Positions 46,590-58,353 are shown, numbered from the stretch's first letter. The stretch is 64,000 nucleotides of DNA from Topomyia yanbarensis (GCF_030247195.1 NC_080671.1:190505725-190569724), one strand, 5' to 3'. Notes: generated by a model not told the origin, from the letters alone. Made by a program: numbers and translations.

Positions 46590-47655
46590 CTTTTGTTTGA
46601 AGACCCGCCACTGTGCGACGGGCGGCTTCAAATGACCTGCATACAAAAAGGCGAAGGCAGGCCAACAATGATGGAGATAACCCAGCCGAATCTCAAACAT
46701 TGCGACATTACACAGCAACTGCCACGATCAACGTTGTATTCGTCTGTAGCTGCTATGTTCCCCCAAGATGAACACCAGAGCACTACAATCGGATGCTGGA
46801 CGCACTAATCGACTCGTTAGTCGGATGAATGCCGGTTGTTTTAGCAGGAGACTTTAACGCTTGGGCCATGGCGTGGGGTAGCAGGCTGACCAACGTAAGA
46901 GGGTACAGCTTGTTGGAAGCCCTGGCCAAGCTGGATGTAATACTGTACCATGAATCTTCCGAGCACATTCCGTAAAGACGGTCGAGAATCCATCATCAAC
47001 ATAACATTATGCAGTCCTTCGCTGATGGATAACATGAATTGGCGAGCTAGTGAGCAGTTTACATATAGTGACCACCAAGCGATTTACTATTGGTCGGAGG
47101 AATTGTACTGTAACGCGGAGAGTGTGAACTGGCGAGCGGAAGGGGAAAGTGAAGAGCTCCGACAACGACCTTTTTGTGGAAGCACTTCGTGCACACAGCG
47201 TCGCTTCAATTCCGAGTGCCGATGACTTATCGGAAACAATAGCGAGGGCATGTGATATAACAATGCCGAGGAAAATGGAGCCTATGAACTACCGGCGTCC
47301 GCCGTACTGGTGGCACGAAAGGCTCAGCATCCTGCGCGTTGCCTTCCTAAAAGCCAGTGCGTTCAGAGAGCAAGATCAAAAGCATTTCGAGTAGAGTGTA
47401 AGGTGACATTCCGGGCGACTAGGGTTGCTTTTAAACACGAGATAGTGCTTAGTAAGTCCATCTGCTACAAGGAGTTACATAGAGAAGTAGGCTATAACCC
47501 CTGGGGCAACGCTTATCATGTCGTGATGGCTAAGATCAAGGGTTCAATGACACCAGCTGAAATGAGCGCTGACAAACGAGGAATTATCGTGTACAGTCCT
47601 TTCCCGAAGCACGACCCAACCGCATGGCACCCTACGCCGAAAGTGGCGAAGTAGC
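46590..47655 (+). pseudogene. R1/LOA-like LINE ORF2 remnant, endonuclease part
   Basis: Several frames together carry the apurinic-endonuclease region: VLAGDFNAWAMAWGS (GDFN core), LTNVRGYSLLEALAKLDV, FRKDGRESIINITLCSPSL and, near 47078, SDHQAI (catalytic Asp-His). Then follows the linker region: PYWWHERLS, SKSICYKELHREVGY and NPWGNAYHVVMAKIKG. Frame changes and a stop split the sequence at about 46830 and 46970-46980, and at about 47390 a stop forces a frame change. The RT domain expected next is absent; at about 47655 the sequence passes into a non-coding section. Clade by motif recognition: R1/LOA group of mosquito LINEs. Confidence 0.82.
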
Positions 47656-48322
47656 CAACAAAATAGCGCCGTCGGTTAGAAATCCGCCGTGAAACCACAA
47701 ACCGGGTTTCGGGAGAAACTCCGCCGCCGTGGAACTCTCCTTCTACCAGTTGAGTAGTACGCGACATAGAACTGGATTCGGGTCGTCGGGGCGCCAGTGA
47801 ACCGGACGCCAGGCTTCACCGGACCGACTTCGACACTCTACCGGGTAGTTCGTGAGTAGACTGGATCCACCGTTGCGGATTAGTGCGAGTAAATCGCGTC
47901 GAATAGCTAGCACTATATTGTACTAAAATGGGACCTAATTGGCTCATGAATCAGACATCTTTACCAAGAGAAACTCCGCTGCCGGGAACTCTCAGGCGGA
48001 GTAGCGTAATTGACCGCTTGATAATATCTGAGTAGATCTCGATTAAGCTGGGAGCTAAATGGCTCAAGGAATCTGGTATCGGTGTGGGGTGAAATTCCTC
48101 TGTCGGGGAAGTATCGGTCGAAGTAGGGTGAGTTCACCGTCGGGGACTATCCGAGTAGATAGTGATAAGGTCAGGAACTGAAAGGCTTACGGAAACAGGA
48201 GCTTAATGTCTCGTGAAATCCGCATCTAAACGGCTCACGGGGATGAGAGCTACATGGCGACGCAATAGATGGAGACAAGAAGCAAGAGAGAAGTCGAGAG
48301 TTAAATAAAGTTCAAAGGTCGA
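47656..48322 (+). mobile_element. Probable 3' UTR of the same LINE
   Basis: A G-rich non-coding section with recurring phrases such as 'gagctaaatggctca', 'ggaactctc' and 'gagtaga', ending at 'gagttaaataaagttc'. It resembles the long 3' UTRs of mosquito LOA/R1 LINEs. Together with the preceding feature this suggests an internally deleted copy that lost RT and RNase H but kept its 3' end. Confidence 0.5.
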
Positions 48323-48330
48323 GCCAATTC

Positions 48331-49570
48331 TAGAGCTTCTATTTCCCGACGGTTTTCAGCTTCTCGGGATTCGGGAAATAAATAATAAATTTCTTGAGAA
48401 ATCCCGGGATCCCAGGAATACAGAAGAAAAATAAAAAGGCGAATGATTTTCTTGAAAACAAAAGAATAAATCGTAAAGTTTTCAAACCCGTTTGATTGCA
48501 TGTATATCTGTCCTAAAAGCAGTTGTCAGAAAATGGCGATTTGGTGGCCTACTCGTCAATAAGTTTACGCATCATCAACTTCTTTTGACGATTTTTCTTG
48601 GCTATATGTATAACCTAAATTTTGGTAATTACGATTACGATTAGGACTAAACGCAGCTGCTGCAGTTACTGTCCAAAATTGAAATTCGTTGTTCTGATAC
48701 GATGGAATGTAATCAATTTAATTCAAAGCACCTTCTTTAGTAATCTTGAATGAAATGATTGAGCTGCTTCAGGGTAGTGTGCAGTTATTTCCGATCAAAT
48801 AAGAAAATGTGATATAAGGAATCCATTTCCATCACAGTAGGATCAGCATCATTTCGAATTAAGTGTGAATCAAAATCAAGCAGATAATGAATGAACTGTG
48901 CAGCGACGGATGAAGCCTACCATCGATTTCCTGTTACGGGCGAGTATCTGGATTGTTTGATCTTATCCCTTCAAAAATCCTGCCTGCATCCTTGAAAGCA
49001 ACATTCAAAGAATTTGGATGCGCATAATATTGTACAGATACAGCGTTATGTATTTCTTTTCATACATCCAAAAATTTACAGATATTACAGCTACGGTATA
49101 ACAAATTAGACGAAATGTGCATTCGATGAACCGATCAAATATTTCTGCAGATGTTCTAGAAACATTCCTTATTTTAAATAGGGTTAAGCATCACTAAAAA
49201 CCTTCCCAAGTTTTGAAACATACACTCATGGATTTTTCAACAAAGCACCGCCATTTCCATTACTAATTTTATTGTGAGCCCCTTTATTCACAATCTAGCT
49301 ATTAAAATAAACTATTAAAAGAATTGTTAAAAAAAATCTGATCGATGGGCTCATCGGTTCTAGAGATATTGTGTGCGTCACTAACGCTACAATCTGCATT
49401 CACCACTCTCTCCAAATGTTTGCCGGTAAAAATATTTCCTACAGAATTTCTTTCGCAGGGATTCCCGACTCCCGGGAATGAGAAAACACAATTTCCCGGG
49501 AATCGGGAATCCCAGGAAATCCAAAAATCCAGGCATTCCCGGAAAATAAATTCCCGGGATGGAAGCTCTA
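48331..49570. mobile_element. hAT-like non-autonomous element, 1.24 kb
   Basis: Ends TAGAGCTTCTATTTCCCG (48331) and, inverted, TAGAGCTTCCATCCCGGGAA (to 49570). Flanks GCCAATTC (48323-48330) and GCCATTTC (49571-49578) form an 8-bp duplication with one mismatch. Subterminal regions are packed with CCCGGGAAT-type repeats (48395-48420; 49455-49560). No transposase frame. YARNG ends plus an 8-bp duplication indicate hAT. Confidence 0.78.
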
Positions 49571-49578
49571 GCCATTTC

Positions 49579-52500
49579 TTAAATCAAGTGAGATTCCGAG
49601 ATTGAGCAGAAAAAAAAGGTGCAACGAAAGCACAATGCAACCTTGAAGCAGTTCCGTGGGAAGAAGAACGAAAATAAAGTAAGGAGTGTTTTTATTCGTT
49701 AGGCGCGAACGTGAGTCGTGGGCAGTGTTAAGATCCATCACGGTACTGATGGCAAACCTAATGGACAAATGAGAATGAAACGGTTAACAGTTAAAACAGT
49801 AAGCAATGCTTACTGAGTTCCGGTTCTCACTCCAATGAATTAGTAACAGTAAGACGGTTCTCTTCTGACTCTCTCACTCATTGGAATCATTATTGAGGGG
49901 AATTGAAACTGACCATCATTTTATTTACAATATAAATACGGTTATGACGGTCATCTTATTACAAATAACGGCTTCACACAAATAGCTTCGCACAAAAGAA
50001 ACAGAAAGGAAAAAAATCTACAAAGCACCGCATGCTGCCTGAAAACAATACATTGATAATATTTGATTTACTATACCAATACAAAATAAATGGCACTCAA
50101 TCTCTTTTTCATTTCAATGCGCTCTCTTTCGCACTGAAACACTATGTGAGAAAAATGGAAATGAAATAAAATAACGGTCACTTTTGTGGTGATACGGCCA
50201 CTTCATATTTGCCGTCACAAGTCAAAGACCATCGTGGGATTGCACAGCGCTGGTCGTGAGTCCCGCGCAGTGCCAATGCATTACAGGCCAGGCTTTTGAA
50301 GCCTTTAAAACCTTACTATACTGCCTATGATCGCAAATCAGTCCGATAAAGTTAGGAAATACCATAGAAAATGCGACAAATATGCGATCATGTGCAGTAC
50401 AAAAAAGACACATGCCTTCGCCATATTCTTGAATGTAAATTTAAGACACCGAGGATGTTTTCGAGGCGTAATTTTGATGAGCGTTGCGAAAGTTATCGAA
50501 CTCCGAGCAGAAGTAATCAATGGTGAGGGAATGCATCCACTTTATCATGATAATGCTAGCAAACACGACTTTGTACAGTCCAGTTCTCGATGATGTAGGT
50601 GAGATTTAAAAGTCCTTTGTCCATCAGGTAATTGTTCTCAATCAAATCTCCGTTGAACCTAGTTAATATACACCTTCCAGCGCATTCGGAAATTTCAATA
50701 ATACCCGATATGCAAGCCTAACAGACACGTACGTACGTACATCCATAAACATAAACGCGTCTGCAGGGGGGTCAAGTAATATATCACCGAGAGACATATT
50801 TCGTGCCGGTAATATTACATCGCATTAGGGTTAAGCAGAAACTAGAAATTTGCATCCTCATTTGTCTGTTGCTGCATTGATGGTAGTGAATCTACTGCCT
50901 ACAAATATTTACATCCACTAACCAACAGCGAAGATTACCGCTGGCAAGACTGACCTCCGGCCAAGGCTTCTCATGGTCAGTCAGTTCTGCTGAAGATGGT
51001 ATGCTTATGCCCGCATACGAATGTCGGATATTGTTATTAAGCAACGCTTTATAGGCGCGGTGAAACGGCACGTACCGACACTCGATTTATTATCCCACTT
51101 TGGGGTGGAAAGGATGCTTCACGTGGCACGAGTGCGTGCCTGCAAGCTAGACAAGAGTAGGTAATACAGTATAAACACACATCGCACAGCTCCACTACCT
51201 TGTATGTAGTTCTTACGCATATAGCGTAGACGTACACCCGTGCCCGGCTATGGCTTCATTAACTAATGGTAGCTGATGGAAGTACGAGAATTGGACTAAT
51301 CCACTTAATTAATACGATTCTGCGTATGGTGAAAAAAAAAAAACTACACAAGGATGATTGAAGTTGCTTGAAACGATATGTAGGAATTTGAACTGTACCA
51401 ATATACTAATTTAATATTAATATATTTTGTGAGAAGTGATATTTATTGTGTTTCTTGTAACACCAGGCGAATGAAAGAAGACAAAGCCTTGGAGTGGATG
51501 AACACTGCAGTGAGTGTTTCTTTATGTTTTATATATAAATTTTATATATTAGGTATGGTGACTTTTTATCCTTCCTATTGTTTACACGATTTGGTTGTTA
51601 TAATATATATAATTTGTTTTCGTAGTTAAGTGATTTTTGCCATAGCATTATTTTTTTTACCTTTGTCAAGAAAAGCCAGAAGCTAAACGGACCATAAAAT
51701 TAAATTACTATGAAAAGAGCTAATCGTTCCAATTGATGATTGCACTTTATTTTGCAGGACGAAATTCCACTATTTCTACATGACGGTTTACATTTTCTAT
51801 TCCGAATGTTTAAAATTGATGCATTTTACGTTCATGAAATTTATCAAAATGCAGTGTCATATTTATATTGAGGCAAGATAAGCACCAGCACAGGTACTTA
51901 AAGCAAACTCTCAAAATCCACATTTTTTTATTCCGATTTAAGATATATTTTCTTACTCGCCGAAAATTACAAAAACATATTTAACAACCAACGCATATGC
52001 TAATCGAGAGGCATATTGATTTTTGAAACATGCATAGATGCATGTTTCAAAAACGATTCAATTAAATTTTAACATTAAAACAATCAAGATTAGCCGCTGG
52101 TTGGAATTAGGATGAAAATAAAACCGACGATCCCATGAGATCAAAAGCAAACAAAGAGCACGGGCGTAACAAATCAAACTGTGGGTGGGTGTGTATGAGG
52201 CGTTGCGGTCAGTCCGGCAGCAATTCAGTTTTTATGTTCTCTCATCAACATGAAAGTGAGCGCTTTTCCACCTACCAAAACACCATATCATCGGTATGGC
52301 AAAACCATTCATAATCCACCTAGTGGGATTATTATCGTTTTCCTACTTTCCCTCGGTTTGGGTATCTAGAGAAATTAAAAATTTATCGTTGTGTACTGAC
52401 ATCATTCGATTCGTACTGGAGGAGATGCAACTTATGAAACACTGCACAAACGCTCCAGAATCATGTTCTGGCAATTATTGTCTAGAACTTCTATTAAGTT

Positions 52501-53439
52501 TGATTTAAGGTTCAGGCATATAAACTTGGAAATTGTTGTAGCTTTTCTCCTAGGACCACAAAAAACGTATATGCATGCGAGAGGGCGAGATAAATTCGAT
52601 TTTTTTTAATGTTTGAACAGCTTAAGGGAAGCTTTTGCCAGAAAATGGATGAAAACGAAACTTTTCCGTATCATACGCTCGATGCAGACTATGAGAAGTA
52701 GCACAGTGATCCTCCCATACGGACATCATATGTATGTTTCGTATGTATACTATTGGATACAATGAGTTTTAGAGCACTGAAATATTTGAAATGTGTTTTC
52801 GTAAATGGTTTTTTGTTGCTTCAGCTCGCCCTATTCAATTTTACGTAAAATCAAAACACTACAACGGTGAATACTTACTCTACACCAGAGCATTGTTTGT
52901 TTTTATTTTTGCACCGACTAACCATACGATTGTCCTATACCAGACACCTGGAACGGTGCCAATGGTTTGCATGGAAATCATTTAGCAATAAATGTATTCA
53001 TTTTTCCAGTAGCTTAACGATGATAGCAATACTTTTATGTACATATAAACATTTTACGAAATTTAGCGTACAGTTATTTAGCGGGAATCATATTTTTCGT
53101 TCGTTGATCTTTGTCTGTATCTCTAATTAATGTAGTCGGTAGACAGCATATAGCATATTGATTTTTCGTACTGTTCTAGCAATTATTTAAACAAATAAGC
53201 AAACAGGAGTTAACTACAGTAGAATGAAACAAAATGATATTTATATGATAGTTCTCACTGTTGTCATAGGTTCAGGTCAGCCTTAAATGGGGTAAAACGA
53301 ACCCCTTAAAAATATTACCATAACTTAGCTTTAGTACATTCGTCGGGAAAATTTAAGCATTAATGTCCATCATGCTATATTTCTCCCTAAGGAGAAAAGT
53401 TTTGGTAGAAACCATTTTTTCTCTATTAAGGAAATATGT
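49579..53439. other. Unassigned
   Basis: Short frames only. A small 'acgtacgtacgtac' run lies near 50729, and the 'cacctagtgggatt' border motif is at about 52317 without a paired arm. No gene is supported. Confidence 0.4.
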
Positions 53440-53590
53440 AAACGATAGTTGTAAATTATCTTAGTCTAATCTTAGTTTCATTGTGTAATCACCTAGTTTT
53501 ATGAAATTATAATTTGAAACAAAGAAAATTGGCACCTTTAAACTAACGCAAACGTGCCTTATCAAATAAACGAATTGAATAGAAAATATT
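53440..53590 (+). mobile_element. LINE 3' tail remnant
   Basis: Shares 'ttggcacctttaaactaac', 'aaacgtgccttatcaa' and 'ataaacgaattgaata' with 39.57-39.72 kb and the half-LINE tail. The upstream part of the two remnants also matches ('gtgtaatc.cc.agtttta'). Confidence 0.65.
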
Positions 53591-53908
53591 AAGGAAGGGG
53601 GAATAAAAAACTTTGTAATAATTAAATGGAGGAGAGGGGAGTCAATTCTGTGCGTTTTTTATGGATGATCACTTATATTCTTGAAGTGATCAAAAATTTT
53701 CAATAAACTTTGACGAATTGGCAAAACAGACAAAGCAGAGCCGTAGCAACCTAAGGGGTAAGGGGACCCACAATGCGTTTTCAATCGCATAACGTATTTT
53801 TCTCATACATGAATTAAATACTAGAAAGAATGGAAAGAGATTAAGGAATAATCAAATAAAAAGCAATGAAGTTATCTATTTGTATAGTTTATACTGTGTT
53901 TATTAGTA

Positions 53909-54161
53909 TCAATTAGTAAACAACACGATCCGGCGCTTGTGCTGGCGGTTTTCTACCCAGTAAACGGCCAGTGGGCGATATCTGGCAATTTTTCGACCGT
54001 GAATATCTGCCAGATCGTGGTCCAGTGGAACGGCGACGTCAAGACCAGTGTATCTGAGAGTTTGTGGTATAGGACTTGATCTGATAGAACAGTGCAATCC
54101 CAGTACAGCTTGAAACGGGCATTTCCATGAACAGGCACAGGCAGATAACGGTAGTTCGGTT
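53909..54161 (-). pseudogene. LINE ORF2 C-terminal remnant, distal part
   Basis: On the minus strand the frame reads YRYLPVPVHGN..FKLYWD and then, after a frame change, DVAVPLDHDLADIHGRKIARY, matching a conserved post-RT domain in one group of insect LINEs (the 'KLYWD...D(I/V)AVP.dhnL...KI.KY' pattern). It continues the reading frame of 56069-56410 across the inserted element. I am unsure of the clade. Disabled by the frame change and by the insertion. Confidence 0.75.
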
Positions 54162-56068
54162 CAGTGGCGTAGTCAGGGGGGGGGGGGGGGGGGGGTTTGG
54201 GGGTTAAACCCCCCCCCAAACAAAAATTAATTGGATTGAAAAAAAAATGATGCTGACGAATTTAATTTAATATTCCACAAAATATTTTTGGAAAAATATT
54301 CTCTGATCACTACATTGTGAACTGTGTTTAAAGCATCATGAGAACTTTTGGAAAATTGTGGGAAGGGGATCTTGTAACTTATCTCTTAGCCAAAATCCCA
54401 TAGTTGTCAAATTACTTCAATGTAAAATAAAATAACTGTCTGAATTATTATGAGCTCATATTTGGAAAGATGCTTCAAAATATGGATTAGAGACAATTTT
54501 TCGAATGGGAATCTAAATTTGAATAGGTTGATTGCATATAAAACATAAGCTTGTTTACCGAAAACTTACATACATTCCAACATTTGCTGAAAATGTATTT
54601 TGTTAGATTGTGTAGAGTTTAGACAACAATTCAATATGGTTAACAACAAGAATAACATTTCAGAAACTAGTTGAAAGCTGATGTAATTTTGTCTCTAGCT
54701 GGTCAGGATCGGTTTTATGAGCATTGGATTTTTGTTGTATTATCAACTATATGAATAGCCTCTTAGCAGGATGCAGTGAATGGCGTACAAAAATTTTGTG
54801 TGCTACGTACTAGTACTGCAAGTTGTGAGGTTGACTAATGAAGAAAAGTAAAATTAATGCTCGATAAATTTTTAACGGTCACGATCACATTCATTCGAAA
54901 CTGCCAAATTTCGATGTTAAGTAACATTGAAGAATTTCAAAACGTAAAACTGTTCATCTGCTGATAGAATAATTTTGACGGTTAATCCTCCTAGAAGTAA
55001 TTATAGACAAGAGTTACTCTTCAACCAAATTTGGGTCGAGACTTAATGTCTCCAGCAAAGTTTTCGAAAGTGCTATTTCAAACAACTTTGTCAAAGACAT
55101 AAATATCCCACATATTCAGCGTATCGAAATATAGTAGTAGAAAACCTTTACAACAAGCTATTCTGAAATTACTGTATTTGATAAATCTCTTCTGCGGTAA
55201 TTAAATAATAAATTCACATTGCGTTCAAGGTGCCTTTGAAGCTTACCCAAAAAAATAAGGGAACTGGATATAAAACAAATAATTCCCAGATATTACAAGG
55301 ACTCAAAAACACAAAGAGTGATTCCATTTTCAGGAGCTAGCATCAATTCGGCGCAAGCTTAGTTCGCCCACCAAGTTAGTGTCGGATTCTGATGAGATGA
55401 AGTCGAAACGCAAGTTTCAGTTCCATCCATCCATAATTTAGTTATAGGTTTTGTGTTCTCAACTCGCAATGATTGTTTCAAACAATTTAATCCGTAGCGC
55501 AGAAAAAAATAGTTTTCACCTAAATTTTTCTTCACTAAGAAGAAATATAGCAGGCCCAGTCCATTTCAATCCCTATATGTTGAATTCATGTAGCCTTCAT
55601 ATTTTCAACAAAATTGTTTGAAATGACATTATCAAAAACTTTGCTGAAGGCACCATGTCTCTTAATATTTTTGAAAAATTAATTCACCATAATTACCTCT
55701 ATGAGAGTTAATCACTAAAATTTCTATATCAAAGCAGGCGCTGTTTTATGTTGATAACTTCCCGAAGTTGTCAAACCTTCAAAGTCAAGGATTATATTAG
55801 GTGATCTTGAACGTTGAAAATTTTTTAGATCATTTAGATCCCACTTTAAAAGATCGCAATTTTTGACTTCATTGACATATTATACAAGAAAATAATCTAT
55901 AGAGGTTTGAAAACTGTTTCATGTTGATCCTTCTTGTTTGTAGACTGGAATGACATCTGTTAGACTACTTATGTTTTTGAGTTTTCAATAATTTATCAAA
56001 CTCATATTAAATTTTAGCATTTTTTAAAAAAATTTGCGATTTTCATCAAAACCCCCTCCAAACCACTG
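54162..56068. mobile_element. hAT-like element, 1.9 kb, inserted in LINE
   Basis: The left end CAGTGGCGTAGTCAGGGGGG runs into a poly-G tract and an inverted 'tttgggggttaaacccccc' stem. The right end, inverted, reads CAGTGGTTTGGAGGGGG. Flanks GTTCGGTT (54154-54161) and GTTCGGTA (56069-56076) form an 8-bp duplication with one mismatch. CAGTGGCGTAG ends are common in hAT-like elements. No transposase is visible. The interior at 55.33-55.56 kb carries the repeat family seen at 20.3 kb. Insertion is confirmed by LINE continuity on either side. Confidence 0.82.
55325..55575. repeat. Copy of the 20.2-20.56-kb repeat family
   Basis: On the minus strand it reads 'gcgtttcgacttcatctcat', 'cagaatccgacactaac' and 'aattgatgctagctcc', the order at 20325-20430. 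'cactaagaagaaatatagcagg' at about 55536 resembles 53379. It lies inside the hAT-like element. Confidence 0.5.
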
Positions 56069-56410
56069 GTTCGGTACAATCTCTTCCAAAAGACCATGTT
56101 GCAATTGCTCCAATTGCTGGCGCAAAATCTTAGCAACGCTGTTGCGACGCTTGGTGTAGGCTGCGTTAGCTAGTACGCACCAGCCTGATATAATGAGGTC
56201 GATGGTCTCGTATGGCGAATAACACATCCGGCATATATCTTCGACGTCTTGGTGGCAAAAATACCTCCTGCTATTCCTCGTTGGCATTATCCTGTCCTGG
56301 ATGGCTATCATGTCGGACTCGATCACTAAAGAGAGTTTGCCTTGAGCAACAAGTTCGATGCAGCCTGGTCGACGTACGGATGCTCCAACTGGTGGGGGTG
56401 GGCACTGCAC
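56069..56410 (-). pseudogene. LINE ORF2 C-terminal remnant, proximal part
   Basis: On the minus strand the frame contains IAIQDRIMPTRNSRRYF, then DICRMCYSPYETIDLIISG and VLANAAYTKRRNSVAKILRQQL. This is the post-RT zinc-finger region of an insect LINE, where the usual spacing is C..C...ETI.HI.SGC. Here the expected His is Asp and the expected Cys follows a Trp, so the finger is damaged. The frame runs into the hAT-like insertion after EEIVPN and resumes at 54161. The upstream RT is not present, so the copy is 5' truncated near 56410. Confidence 0.75.
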
Positions 56411-56429
56411 TTCCCTCTAAGTTGCATTT

Positions 56430-56700
56430 TCACCGCTAGGTGGCATTGTATAAATCATTTTATCACTGTAAGTGAAGATTAAAAAGATGATTCTATTATC
56501 TACAACTTTGTCGAAGACTGCAAATCAATCTAAACTCCTTAAGAGAAATTATTGAACATTTAATGACATGCTGTCTGAATCAGTTTTGCATGGGACCTAA
56601 CAGCACATGGTGGTGAATCGTTAGTTAATTCCCACGAACTTTATTTTTTTGCGAAATAACACTTAGGTTTATTTGAATATTATGTTTGGAACTTGTAACA
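56430..56700 (+). mobile_element. Half copy of the 35.7-kb foldback family
   Basis: Shares, in order, 'caccgctaggtggca', 'ttatcactgtaagtgaa', 'acaactttgtcgaagactg' and 'gtctgaatcagttttgcatg' with the arm at 36.48-36.64 kb (inverse). Only one arm is present. It directly abuts the LINE remnant. Confidence 0.65.
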
Positions 56701-57418
56701 GCTGACTAGCTCAATCGGTGTTACTGCTCAAGGTCGGCTTTCCCACTGCTGCTTTAGGAGGACTCACAACCGATTACTTACCGCAAACCAGACAACAAGG
56801 CAGATCGACAAACAGGAAAGACTTTAAGGCTCAGTAGAAAAAGAAAGTACAATTATCAAACATACATTTTTACTTATTTATTAAGGGAAACATAATCTGT
56901 AGGAAATGGGGAAAAGGTTTCGATGCGGCCGAACAGGAACTGATGGGGCACGTGCGACAGGATCATACTGGTGTGGAGAGAGAGAGAGCGAGGGCATTCA
57001 TACCTTAAGAATTGCGATGGTACGATGGTCGTCGGAGAATAGAGCCATTGGTTATATAGGTGTCGTTGACTCTTCTCCTGGTGCTCGTGTACGGAGGGGA
57101 AACTCATCGGCCAAAGTGTCGATGAGCGGGGGCCAGGCTCAACCAGACCTCAACGGACTCAAGCCTCCGAAACGTTCGTTTCCACCAATCGACGAACACG
57201 TGTGACTCGGCAATATCATAAAGGGGCTCACCGGCCACCAGCACCACTCGACGAGATTGAATGAAGATGATGTCGCGGCGTGAGGGTTCACCACGTGGTA
57301 ATGAAGTCCGCTGACGACGGCTGGCTTAATGTCCTCACGCACCAGTTGGTTCTTGTCACCGTTGTCGGCCTGGAAGGCGGTTACATCAGAAAACTGTTGC
57401 TTCCAAGCGGATGGTTCA
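56701..57418. other. G+C-richer unassigned region
   Basis: Composition changes sharply from A+T-rich to G+C-balanced at about 56900, with a GAGAGA run at about 56976 that is matched by a CTCTCT run at 58091. Frames on both strands carry no recognised domain. It may be part of the same unit as the adjacent minisatellite. Confidence 0.35.
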
Positions 57419-57957
57419 GGATGGTCCGTGCTTGTTCCGGACGGACTGTGTTTGTTCCGGACGGACGGTACTTGTTACGGACGGGCGGTGTTTGTTCCGG
57501 ACGGACGGTTCTTGTTCTAGACGAACGGAGCTTGTTCCGGACGGACGGTACTTGTTCCGGACGGAAGATGCTTATTCCGAACGGACTGTGCTTGTTCCGG
57601 ACGGACGGTACTTGTTACGGACGGACGGTGCTTGTTCCGGACGGACGGTGTTTGATCCGGACGGACGGTTCTTGTTCTAGACGAACGGAGCTTGTTCCGG
57701 ACGGACGGTACTTGTTCCGGACGGAAGATGCTTATTCCGGACGGACTGTGCTTGTTCCGGACGGACGGTACTTGTTACGGACGGACGGTGCTTGTTCCGG
57801 ACGGACGGTGTTTGATCCGGACGGACGGTTCTTGTTCTAGACGAACGGAGCTTGTTCCGGACGGACGGTACTTGTTCCGGAAGGAAGATGCTTATTCCGG
57901 ACGGACTGTGCTTGTTCCGGACGGACGGTGCTTGTTCCGGACGGACGGTGTTTCCCG
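57419..57957 (+). repeat. 20-bp minisatellite with 160-bp higher-order period
   Basis: About 27 copies of a 20-bp unit, CTTGTTCCGGACGGACGGTG and variants. Diagnostic variants (CTTATTCC with GGAAGATG; TTTGATCC; CTTGTTCTAGACGAACGGAG) recur exactly 160 bp apart, e.g. GGAAGATG at 57563, 57723 and 57883, so eight monomers form a higher-order unit. Neither strand has frequent stops, giving long spurious frames (period 20 residues); no flanking coding signal supports a gene. Confidence 0.95.
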
Positions 57958-58353
57958 GACTTTTGCACTTGGCACGTGCTGCACTTCGTTCACCGACTAG
58001 AGACTCCAATCACACGCCTCGTCACTTTGACCGTCGTAATTCAACTGACTTCGCCTTTTCCTCACATCTCTCTAGGCTCCTCTATCCATCTCGTTTTTCT
58101 CTCTCTCTCTCTCTGGACCGGATGTAGTGGTGTTGCGTGCCGAATATATTCGCCGTGAAGTTTGCCACAATGCATGTGGACCGACGAGATGCTAGCCGTC
58201 TACTTTAGGGTAATGGGATATATGTGGACTAAACTAATACTAAAATTAAATAATTAAATCAAAACAAAAATAGAAACCTTTTTATGACTAATTTTATAAG
58301 AACCTTCAAAATAGTAATGAGCAAATGAAAACAAACAATTATATTGCAAATCA
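57958..58353. other. Unassigned; CT microsatellite
   Basis: A pyrimidine-rich tract with (CT)n at about 58088-58112. No gene. Confidence 0.4.

Noticed and set aside
57280..58127. Overlapping open frames on both strands across the 20-bp minisatellite
   Set aside because: The unit happens to lack stops in several frames. The repeated residues mirror the DNA repeat, and there is no flanking coding signal.
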